NCBI RefSeq assembly: GCF_009466385.1
Contig: NZ_WIAQ01000007.1
Span: 62,001-126,000 of the forward strand
Source of the DNA: Peribacillus tepidiphilus
GTDB taxonomy: Bacteria; Bacillota; Bacilli; Bacillales; DSM-1321
Direction: 5' to 3'
DNA length: 64,000 bases
Shown in pieces: positions 57,723 through 64,000 of the stretch (positions are counted from its first letter, which is position 1; each line of letters starts with the position of its first letter). The notes under the pieces were generated by a model. That model was not told the DNA's origin. It saw only the letters and a program-made list of their open reading frames with translations, and made no database searches. Both the position numbers and the translations under genes were made by a program.

Positions 57723-57964
57723 GAATGTGCGTGAAATATACTTTGGCTACACCCCAAGAAATGCAGGGCAATCTGCATTTTTCAGACTGTTGACAAACGC
57801 TCGCATTCTTCGTCACACACCCTACTCCGGTGCTCATTACCATTTAGGGTAACTCCGCTCCTCGCACGGGTTCGTTCCTCGACTGACAAGCGTTTTCAAT
57901 CAGTCTGAATGTGCGTGAAATATACTTTGGCTACACCCCAAGAAATGCAGGGCAATCTGCATTT
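57723..57964 (+). repeat. duplicated terminator segment enclosing a palindromic element
   Basis: A 58-base segment beginning GAATGTGCGTGAAATATAC and containing the hairpin AAATGCAG/CTGCATTT occurs at 57723-57780 and again at 57907-57964. Between the copies lies a 125-base element (57783-57907) with imperfect 19-base terminal inverted repeats, CAGACTG-TTGA...AACGCT and AGCGTT...TCAATCAGTCTG, and a GC-richer interior (GCTCGCATTCTTCG; CTCCGCTCCTCGCACGGG). The form is that of a MITE-like or REP-like unit. The second copy has the better T run and would be the working terminator. Confidence 0.8.
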
Positions 57965-58067
57965 CTTTTTTTTATTCAAGACAAAATATTTCTGTTCCTA
58001 AATTATAATTTTCCGGATTCAGTAAAGAATAACAAAAAATCATGTACTTGTCATTAGGAGTGATTGT

Positions 58068-58565
58068 ATGAAGGACAAAAGAGATGGAAAGAAGTACATA
58101 TATGTTTTTTTTCTTATCTTGTCACTTGGAATTATTTTTATCACAGGGTGTTCAAAAGATGAGAAATCAAAGGAAGCAAAGCTAGCGTTGATAAAAACAA
58201 CGAATCCACATCCAGCCGTTTTACATGAGACAAAGAAAGAATTTCAGTTCTCTGAGGAGCTTCATAAATATGTGCTATCCTTTCCTGAGATCTACGATGC
58301 AGCCATTATAGCTGGAAAGAAAAACATATTGGTGGCATACAAGGTGAAGCATTTACACAGATTTCGCATGAAAAAAATCGAAAAAGAACTGAAAAAAAAG
58401 CTAGAGAAAAAATATCCGCATCATACATTTGTTGTTTCAAGCGACTACAAAATATTTATTGAAGCGGTTGAACTGAACGAGAAATTAAAAGATCCTAATT
58501 ATTCAAGAGAAAAGGCGAAAAAAAGGTTTAAAAAGATTTTAAAGCTTCAAAAAGAACAAACATGA
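58068..58565 (+). CDS. YhcN/YlaJ-type sporulation lipoprotein
   Basis: 165 residues; AGGAGTG before the ATG. Signal peptide with lipobox ITGC (about Cys29). The mature part has the YhcN/YlaJ pattern (YVLSFPEIYDAAIIAGKKNILVAYKVKH) and a strongly basic coiled C-terminus. Such lipoproteins accompany spoVAC-spoVAD-spoVAEb in spoVA2-type operons. Starts 16 bases before spoVAC. Confidence 0.8.
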   Translation: MKDKRDGKKYIYVFFLILSLGIIFITGCSKDEKSKEAKLALIKTTNPHPAVLHETKKEFQFSEELHKYVLSFPEIYDAAIIAGKKNILVAYKVKHLHRFRMKKIEKELKKKLEKKYPHHTFVVSSDYKIFIEAVELNEKLKDPNYSREKAKKRFKKILKLQKEQT

Positions 58566-58581
58566 GAGAGAAGGAAAATAC

Positions 58582-59055
58582 ATGAACAATAAAAAAGCGA
58601 AATTGACTCCACAACAGCAAAGCTACCAACAGCTGCAGGATATTCATGAAGTGAAAAGACCTTTGTTGAAAAATTGTGTAAAAGCTTTTTTAGTAGGAGG
58701 CATTATTTGTGTCATTGGACAGGCCATATCTTATATGTATCTTTATTTCTTTAATTTTACTGAGCAGACAGTTGGGAACCCTACCGTTGCTACAATGATT
58801 TTTATCTCCATGCTATTAACGGGCTTTGGTATATATGACAGATTAGGGCAATTTGGTGGTGCAGGAAGTGCAGTACCAGTCACAGGATTTGGCAATGCTG
58901 TGATTTCGGCTGCAATAGAGCACCGCACTGAAGGGTTTGTTCTTGGAGTAGGCGGCAATATTTTTAAACTAGCTGGCTCAGTCATTATTTTTGGGGTGTT
59001 TTCCGCATTCGTAGTAGCTTTAATAAAAACGTTGATCCTGCAGCTTGCAGGCTAA
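58582..59055 (+). CDS. spoVAC: stage V sporulation protein AC
   Basis: 157 residues behind GAGAGAAGGAAA. SpoVAC/SpoVAEb membrane family: N-terminal KLTPQQQSYQQLQDIHEVKRPLLKNC, four to five helices, and GGAGSAVPVTGFGNAVISAAIEHRTEG. It forms part of the channel that moves dipicolinic acid in sporulation and germination. Intact, although spoVAD after it is ruined. Organisation (YhcN-like, AC, AD, AEb) resembles the spoVA2 type rather than the B. subtilis seven-gene operon. Confidence 0.93.
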   Translation: MNNKKAKLTPQQQSYQQLQDIHEVKRPLLKNCVKAFLVGGIICVIGQAISYMYLYFFNFTEQTVGNPTVATMIFISMLLTGFGIYDRLGQFGGAGSAVPVTGFGNAVISAAIEHRTEGFVLGVGGNIFKLAGSVIIFGVFSAFVVALIKTLILQLAG

Positions 59056-59059
59056 CAAC

Positions 59060-59357
59060 ATGTTAATAGGCAAGCAATTCATGGCGCTTTACAAATACAC
59101 TGGTAATCCTTTCAACCGGGGTATCAGGAGGACCGTTCGAGAAAAACGGTAAATTGGCTGAAGAATTTTATATCTTGCATGATGATTTATGGATGGAAAA
59201 AGTAACCGTTATTAATGGTCATTTATTAAATCAAATAAAGAAGGTCAAATATAAAAGACTGGTAATTGTGGCAACAGGAGCGTTGTTATTACCACTATCC
59301 GATCAGTAAGGTGAAACCATTTCATGTATAGCTCATGCAGTTGCTGGAGAATTTTAA
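59060..59357 (+). pseudogene. spoVAD: spoVAD pseudogene, most of the gene deleted
   Basis: Three frames hold SpoVAD pieces. The start gives LIGKQFMALYKYT; after a frameshift comes VILSTGVSGGPFEKNGKLAE and FYILHDDLWME, typical of the SpoVAD N-terminus; then, with about 240 codons missing, VKYKRLVIVATGALLLPLSD, a stop, and GETISCIAHAVAGEF, typical of its C-terminus. Intact SpoVAD is about 338 residues and binds dipicolinate. The gene cannot make a working protein. Confidence 0.82.
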
Positions 59358-59396
59358 CACATCTAGGAATCTTATCGAATAAAAGGAGGATGAAGT

Positions 59397-59753
59397 ATGC
59401 TACCCATGTTTTTTTGGTCGTTTGTAATTGGTGGGATTATTTGTGTAATAGGTCAACTTTTGTTTGATGTAGCAAAGCTTACACCTGGACATACCTTAAG
59501 CACATTGGTTGTAGTAGGTGCAATTTTGGATGGTCTTGGATGGTATGAGCCACTAATTGATTTTGCTGGTGCTGGGGCAACGATTCCTATTACAAGCTTT
59601 GGTAATTCGCTCGTACACGGTGCTATTCACGAGGCAGAGCAGCATGGAATTATTGGGGTACTAACAGGAATGTTTGAAGTCACAAGTTCAGGTATTTCAT
59701 CAGCTATTGTGTTCGGGTTTTTAGGAGCGCTTCTGTTCAAGCCTAAGGGTTGA
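59397..59753 (+). CDS. spoVAE: stage V sporulation protein AEb
   Basis: 118 residues behind AAAAGGAGGATG. Small membrane protein of the SpoVAC/SpoVAEb family: [41 protein letters not shown] and four hydrophobic helices, the right length for SpoVAEb (about 116). Its good ribosome site would let it be translated despite the spoVAD damage upstream. Confidence 0.92.
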   Translation: MLPMFFWSFVIGGIICVIGQLLFDVAKLTPGHTLSTLVVVGAILDGLGWYEPLIDFAGAGATIPITSFGNSLVHGAIHEAEQHGIIGVLTGMFEVTSSGISSAIVFGFLGALLFKPKG

Positions 59754-59975
59754 AGCAGCTCGATCTTTAGGTAAGAACGGTAAATAAAGAGACTGAAGAA
59801 GATTGAAGGAATTTGAAATGGTAGAGTTATGCAAGAAAAGCTCAGTAATTAAAAAAATTTTTTTCTGATTAAAGAAGGAAAAGAGAGGTTAACTTTAGAA
59901 AAATGCTGAGAAATCAAGATAAGTTGTTGTTATTAAATGAAAAATAAGCCTTTGTATATGGGGAAGAGCCCATAC

Positions 59976-60001
59976 ACCTTTGCCCGAACTTTCATATGTT
60001 A
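59976..60001 (+). promoter_or_regulatory. sigma-K-like promoter of the YjcZ-type gene
   Basis: ACC at 59976-59978 and CATATGTTA at 59993-60001 fit the sigma-K pattern (AC -35; CATANNNTA -10) with a 14-base gap. Late mother-cell expression would suit the small sporulation peptide downstream. Confidence 0.45.
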
Positions 60002-60033
60002 TAAATGAACTAAGCGGAAGCGAGGTGAATGGA

Positions 60034-60171
60034 ATGTACGGATTCGGTGGATACGGTGGATACGGTGGCTGTTGTTACGGCGGAGGTTACGGCGGAGGTT
60101 ACGGCTCTACCTTCGTTTTAATCGTTGTATTATTCATCTTGTTAATTATCGTAGGTGCATCTTTCTGCTGA
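60034..60171 (+). CDS. YjcZ-family tiny sporulation membrane protein
   Basis: 45 residues from the ATG at 60034 behind GAGGTGAA. The first half is Gly/Tyr-rich with two adjacent Cys ([18 protein letters not shown]); the second half is one helix [19 protein letters not shown], the signature of the YjcZ/tiny-TM Bacillus family found in spores. The longer open frame from 59980 is not needed. Confidence 0.85.
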   Translation: MYGFGGYGGYGGCCYGGGYGGGYGSTFVLIVVLFILLIIVGASFC

Positions 60172-60186
60172 TAATAACAGGATCAG

Positions 60187-60217
60187 AAAACGGAATGGGA
60201 AACCATTCCGTTTTAAT
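60187..60217 (+). terminator. terminator of the YjcZ-type gene
   Basis: AAAACGGAATGG-GAAA-CCATTCCGTTTT: perfect stem with a GNRA loop, then AATTT. Confidence 0.85.
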
Positions 60218-60227
60218 TTGAAGGAAT

Positions 60228-60318
60228 ATATCGGTCGTCAGGATTAAGATATCGATCTTCATCGAATATATTGGTCGTCAGCATCAAAATATCAGTCATC
60301 ATCTGAATAGGTCGTCAC
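60228..60318 (+). repeat. short degenerate TATCGGTCGTCAG repeats
   Basis: Four or five units (ATATCGGTCGTCAG, ATATCGATCTTC, ATATTGGTCGTCAG, ATATCAGTCATC, ATAGGTCGTC) spaced 20-21 bases. Fifth location of this family. Confidence 0.8.
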
Positions 60319-60327
60319 CGAAATTAA

Positions 60328-60360
60328 AACACCCCCGCTAAAAATATGCAGGGGTGCAAT
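60328..60360 (-). terminator. terminator of the His/Cys-rich protein gene
   Basis: Minus strand GCACCCCTGC...GCGGGGGTGT pairs (one mismatch), followed by TTTAATTT. Confidence 0.72.
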
Positions 60361-60364
60361 AATA

Positions 60365-61297
60365 TTAGTTACAACATAGAAAAACTTTTACTTTGCATCC
60401 AATCAAACAATGCAGCCTTTCACGTGTTGTGAGATCCTTTTTGCAGCAGTCGCAGCATTTCTTACAATCGTCATGCCTCCAGCAGTCATCATGCCTGTGG
60501 CAATCGCAATCATCATGCAAATCACATCCATGATGCTTTTTGAAATCCCAGTCATCATGCTGATCACCATCATGATGCCTGTGACAATCGCAATCATCAT
60601 GCAAATCACATCCATAATGCTTTTTGAAATCCCAGTCATTATGCCGATCACCATCATGATGCTTATGACAATCGCAATCGTCATGTCTATCATCATCATG
60701 ATGCTTATTGAAGTCCCAACCATTATGCTTCAACCAATTATGATGCTTTTTAAAATGTATCCACCCATCATGACGTTTTTTGAAATCCCAATCATCATTC
60801 ATCCACCAATCAGGATCTTTTTCAAAATGCCCATCATCATGCATAAAGCAGTCATGATGCTTTTTGTCATGATCATGCTTGCAACAGTCATGGCAGTCAT
60901 TACGCCTACAGCAATGATCGTGACAATCAAATCCTTTATGGAAGCCCCAGTCATCACGTTTAAATCTCATCCTGTCACAGTCTTTGAAATGGTTCGGCTT
61001 TTTCCAAAAATGGTCGAAAAAATTGAAGCCATCATTTCGATCATCACACTTGTGGTGCTCCCTGCATCTAAAGTCATGATCGTCCCTTCTATCGCAACAT
61101 TTGTTATGATGGCAATGGCAGTCATCTACTCGGCAATCTTTAGAGAAGGTGACTTTTTTTATGTTGGAAAATCTAATGATGGTTCTCTTACTGTCTTTTT
61201 TCAACTCAATAAAGTCCTTGCCCACTTTCACAAGAGTTCCTTTGATGGAATCAGAATGTTTATCCTGTTTAAAGGAATTTCTATTTGGAAATGACAC
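60365..61297 (-). CDS. His/Cys/Asp/Trp-rich repetitive protein, probable spore coat or metal-binding protein
   Basis: 310 residues, GTG start behind AAAGGAG. Residues 17-50 form a small strand-rich domain (SIKGTLVKVGKDFIELKK...FSNIKKVTF) of the kind seen in several coat proteins. From about 53 to 285 the sequence is almost wholly His, Asp, Cys, Lys, Trp and Phe. At least two and a half 28-residue repeats are clear near the C-terminus (DCDCHRHHDGD...DWDFKKHHGCDLHD). It ends in a Cys-rich, strand-like CLIGCKVKVFLCCN. Neighbours are all sporulation genes. Metal binding is suggested by composition only. No close family is known to me. An antisense open frame of 294 codons is a shadow of the repeats. 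Confidence 0.75.
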   Translation of the reverse strand: MSFPNRNSFKQDKHSDSIKGTLVKVGKDFIELKKDSKRTIIRFSNIKKVTFSKDCRVDDCHCHHNKCCDRRDDHDFRCREHHKCDDRNDGFNFFDHFWKKPNHFKDCDRMRFKRDDWGFHKGFDCHDHCCRRNDCHDCCKHDHDKKHHDCFMHDDGHFEKDPDWWMNDDWDFKKRHDGWIHFKKHHNWLKHNGWDFNKHHDDDRHDDCDCHKHHDGDRHNDWDFKKHYGCDLHDDCDCHRHHDGDQHDDWDFKKHHGCDLHDDCDCHRHDDCWRHDDCKKCCDCCKKDLTTRERLHCLIGCKVKVFLCCN

Positions 61298-61521
61298 TTT
61301 GTTTTTCTCCTTTCAATTTAAACTCAACATATATTATGTTGTGATAAATAAAAGGTATGGACGAGTATCCTAGCATTATGGATAAAAAACATAAATATTA
61401 ATAATAACGAAAAAAAAGTCGAGATATCCATTTTTCATAGACTTACATAAAATTTAAGGAGCACTTGCACTTTTTTTTTCGCCCAACATAAGATAAAAAT
61501 ACAGAGAAGGAGGGCATGAAA

Positions 61522-61776
61522 ATGGATCATCATTTTTTTAAAAACATGGAAAATAAGACCGGTGTGAATATGAAAGATATTTTCGAATTGGCTAATTCTC
61601 TACAGGGGGCAAACTTTAAGGATGAACATACGATTCGCAGTGTTATAAAAAGAGTATCTCAAATCGCGAATAAGCCTGTTAGCCAAGAGCTTGAGGATAA
61701 AATTATACAATCCGTTATAAACGATGGAAAACAAATTGATTTAAGCACGATTGCAAACATGCTAAATAAGAAATAG
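61522..61776 (+). CDS. spoVIF: stage VI sporulation protein F
   Basis: 84 residues from the ATG at 61522, seven bases after AGGAGGG; the ATG at 61516 is too close to that site. Sequence HHFFKNMENKTGVNMKDIFELANSLQGANFKDE... and KRVSQIANKPVSQELEDKI match SpoVIF (YjcC), needed for late coat assembly via GerE in B. subtilis. Position between the cot cluster and yjcD is also as in B. subtilis. Confidence 0.92.
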   Translation: MDHHFFKNMENKTGVNMKDIFELANSLQGANFKDEHTIRSVIKRVSQIANKPVSQELEDKIIQSVINDGKQIDLSTIANMLNKK

Positions 61777-61824
61777 CTTTTCACCTGCTTTGTTTCAAAG
61801 AACATATGCAATGCAAATCTAGGA

Positions 61825-61873
61825 AAAAGGGACAGAACACTGAAATTGTCTCATTTCAGTATTCCGTCCCTTT
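61825..61873. terminator. bidirectional terminator between spoVIF and yjcD
   Basis: AAAAGGGACAGAA...CACTGAAAT pairs with ATTTCAGT...TTCCGTCCCTTT around a small loop. Confidence 0.82.
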
Positions 61874-61875
61874 AG

Positions 61876-64000
61876 TCAAATCTTTAAAAATCGTGATGGA
61901 TAGGCTTCTCGACCACGCCGCGTTTGAGGTATGGAGATATTTAGCTCTTTAATAGCCCGAGTTGCTGCAACATACATCAACCGTCTTTCTTCTTCTAATG
62001 CATCTTTATTTCCATTTCGAAGGTCTTCTAATGCATAATCATGCGGAATGGAACCATCAACTGCACTTAACACATATACATAAGGAAACTCAAGACCCTT
62101 TGACCGATGTATGGTCAATAGGGAGATGGCTTCCCGAAAATGCTTGGACAGCTCTTTCACTTCTTTATTCATTGCCCGCATATGGTTGGCGTGCTCCACA
62201 AATTCCAAAACGGAACGAAATTTTTTCGCTGCCACCTTCAAGTCCTTCAAATCATCCGAGCCTTTTTCGAGCCTGCTAACTTCGCTTCCCCGTTTTTTTA
62301 AGTAATCCGAAAATCCAATATCTTTCTCAATCACTTCAATGGCCACTACTGGTGACATATCCTTCAGCCCTCGAAGAATGGCAGGGAGCTTTTGTAATTT
62401 CTTTTCTTGAAAAGAAAAACCCGTCTTCACGTGTCCAAGAGCAGAAATGTAATCGCAATCCTGTAGGATGGTTTGAGCCTTTAACTCCTTAAGGATGCTT
62501 CCCTTCAAAAATAATGACGGCAAAATTTCGCCAATCGCCGTGCTATCATGAGGATTCAGGCTCAGTTTTAAAAAAGCAAGAATACTTCTGACATTTTTTC
62601 GATCATAGAAGGATTCCGCATCTTTTTCTATGACAAATGGTAGATTGGACTGAGCAAGTCGTTCAAAGATCGCCCGTGACATCGTATGAGTACGATACAG
62701 AATGGCAAATTCTGAAGGATTGGCTCCTTGTCTGATTTTTTCTTGAATATCTGTCAAAACCATAATCGCTTCCATCTCTTCATCGTAAGGATAAAAAAGA
62801 GCGGGTGCGTCTCCGAAGTTATGCTGGGCTGTCATTCGCTTTGGCTTACGCTTCTCATTTTTCGAAATGATTCGGTTAGCTGTTGCGACGATTTCATGGG
62901 ACGACCGGTAATTTTCGGTTAAGGTAATGACCTTCGCATGAGGGAAATCCTTATCAAAATTCAAAATGTAAGCTGGATCACTTCCCCGGAACGAATAGAT
63001 CGCCTGATCGTCATCTCCTACTGCACAAATATTTTGGTGAGATTTTGCTAACAGCTTAATCAACTCGTACTGCACCTTATTGATATCTTGAAACTCGTCT
63101 ATAAGGAAATATCGGAAACGATTTTGATAGAAATGCAATAGATCCGGAGATTCCTTTAACAGCCTGTAACAGCCTACAAGCATGTCATCGAAATCGTAGC
63201 GTCCCGTTTCATTTTTATATTCCTCATACTTTGCATAAAGGGACAGGCATGATTCTTCAAAAGCGTCAGAAGCTCTTAGATCGGAAGGGAAAAGCAAAGA
63301 ATTCTTCCATAATCCGATTTGGGCAATAGCCTGATCATAAGCAAACTCTTTCTCGTCCAATCCTAAGTCTCTTCCAGCCGCCTTCAAAATCGTTTCTTTT
63401 TCCCAATCATATTTTATAAGGGCATCCCGGGTCCATTTGTTACGTTCGTGGAACATCAGGATTCGGTAAAAAATGCTATGGAAGGTACCTGTTACAAGCT
63501 GATTGACAATGTCACCGGTCATATCTGGATATGTAAGCAAACGGTCCTTCATTTCCTTGGCTGCTTTAGCTGTGAAGGTTACGAGCATGATTTCTTTAGG
63601 TAAGACCTTTTCCTCCTGAATCATATACGCGGTTCTGGCAGTCAGCACTCTCGTTTTCCCGCTCCCGGCACCTGACAAAACGAGCAGAGGACCATGGATG
63701 GACGTGACGGCTCTTCTTTGTTCACGATCTAAGGTAATTCCTTCCTGCCGAAGCTTCTCAAGATAAGACGGCAAAAGGTCCTCATTTGGTATGTCTTTTT
63801 GTAAAAAGGGTGGGTTGTTCTGAATTCGAGTACTCACTCGAAAGGATGAACTTCCAGGCAATGGCTTTTCAGCCGTGATACTTCTTGAAACAGGTATGCG
63901 AAATCCATTTCTTTCCACATACATTTGTTCTTGGGATATAAAGGTGGATGAATTCTCTGAAGTGTCGACATCACAGAATTTTTCAATCGAACCATCATGG
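61876..64000 (-). CDS. yjcD: UvrD/PcrA-like DNA helicase YjcD, N-terminus beyond window
   Basis: Superfamily-1 helicase. From the ATG at 63924 there are 682 residues, but the frame stays open to the window edge (reading HDGSIEKFCDVDTSENSSTF before that Met), and B. subtilis YjcD is about 759 residues, so the true start is probably outside. Walker A GAGSGKT lies at 85-91 of the visible Met numbering; later motifs are DEFQDINKVQY, GDDDQAIYSFRGSDP, TLTENYRS, TIHRSKGLEFPYV and VAATRA. It unwinds DNA 3' to 5'. The biological role in Bacillus is unclear. Confidence 0.9.
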   Translation of the reverse strand, partial: HDGSIEKFCDVDTSENSSTFISQEQMYVERNGFRIPVSRSITAEKPLPGSSSFRVSTRIQNNPPFLQKDIPNEDLLPSYLEKLRQEGITLDREQRRAVTSIHGPLLVLSGAGSGKTRVLTARTAYMIQEEKVLPKEIMLVTFTAKAAKEMKDRLLTYPDMTGDIVNQLVTGTFHSIFYRILMFHERNKWTRDALIKYDWEKETILKAAGRDLGLDEKEFAYDQAIAQIGLWKNSLLFPSDLRASDAFEESCLSLYAKYEEYKNETGRYDFDDMLVGCYRLLKESPDLLHFYQNRFRYFLIDEFQDINKVQYELIKLLAKSHQNICAVGDDDQAIYSFRGSDPAYILNFDKDFPHAKVITLTENYRSSHEIVATANRIISKNEKRKPKRMTAQHNFGDAPALFYPYDEEMEAIMVLTDIQEKIRQGANPSEFAILYRTHTMSRAIFERLAQSNLPFVIEKDAESFYDRKNVRSILAFLKLSLNPHDSTAIGEILPSLFLKGSILKELKAQTILQDCDYISALGHVKTGFSFQEKKLQKLPAILRGLKDMSPVVAIEVIEKDIGFSDYLKKRGSEVSRLEKGSDDLKDLKVAAKKFRSVLEFVEHANHMRAMNKEVKELSKHFREAISLLTIHRSKGLEFPYVYVLSAVDGSIPHDYALEDLRNGNKDALEEERRLMYVAATRAIKELNISIPQTRRGREAYPSRFLKI

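Noticed and set aside
60410-61294. 294-codon plus-strand frame rich in Met, Ile and Val
   Set aside because: Antisense of the His/Asp/Cys-rich gene: His codons read backwards give Met and Val. The minus strand has the ribosome site and terminator.

Overview
The window is from an AT-rich, spore-forming, Gram-positive bacterium of the family Bacillaceae. The evidence is strong AGGAGG-type ribosome binding sites, frequent GTG and TTG starts, spore-coat and SpoVA genes, and a gene order that closely follows the Bacillus subtilis yitV-to-yjcD segment. It is not B. subtilis itself: clpB, cls, mgtE, an fnr/nitrate-respiration relic and a second-type spoVA cluster are present, the app operon and yjbE are absent, and several genes carry internal deletions.

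Layout. (1) 1-5340: yitV (cut by the edge), yitW, moaA, a 17-copy array of 52-bp hairpins, a short NarI-like gene, a ywiC pseudogene behind a perfect Fnr box, and fnr. (2) 5.5-15.1 kb: the arginine operon argC-argJ-argB-argD-carA-carB-argF, with ArgR/AhrC-like boxes before argC and carA. (3) 15.3-24.5 kb: yjzC, CtsR-controlled clpB, yjzD, yjaU, yjaV, med, comZ, a structured repeat element, a TPR/dynamin-like GTPase pseudogene and a yjzB-like gene. (4) 24.5-31.3 kb: fabHA-fabF, yjaZ (apparent start frameshift), a small membrane protein, yjbA, repeats, trpS and a DUF3899 gene. (5) 31.5-37.5 kb: oppABCDF. (6) 38.3-54.5 kb: spx, mecA, cls, coiA, pepF, a 28-unit repeat array, a RoxS/RsaE-type sRNA, spxH, yjbI, yjbJ, yjbK, yjbL, relQ/sasB, nadK, an RluA-family pseudouridine synthase, another repeat array, prpE and mgtE. 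(7) 54.7-64 kb: FapR-controlled fabI, then a sporulation block (cotO, cotZ, yjcA, small proteins, a YhcN/YlaJ lipoprotein, spoVAC, a wrecked spoVAD, spoVAE, a YjcZ-type peptide, a His/Cys/Asp-rich coat-like protein, spoVIF), and the helicase yjcD running off the right edge.

How the genes fit together. Arginine synthesis forms one transcriptional unit. fabHA/fabF and fabI are parts of the FapR fatty-acid regulon. spx, spxH, clpB (CtsR), mecA, comZ, med and coiA connect ClpP proteolysis, disulfide stress and competence. fnr, moaA, the NarI-like gene, the ywiC relic and the RoxS-type sRNA concern low-oxygen or redox adaptation. The last 10 kb serves spore coat and dipicolinate/germination functions.

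The least explained features are non-coding. Two unrelated tandem-repeat families have periods near whole numbers of DNA turns (20-21 bp with a CGGTCGTC/GACGACCG core at five places; 52-bp hairpins at one place). A third family is an exact 21-bp array. There is also a structured element with a deletion derivative 17 kb away, and a palindromic element between two copies of a terminator. Three genes (ywiC, the GTPase and spoVAD) have each lost their middle. All calls come from reading the sequence and from remembered family knowledge; no search was run.
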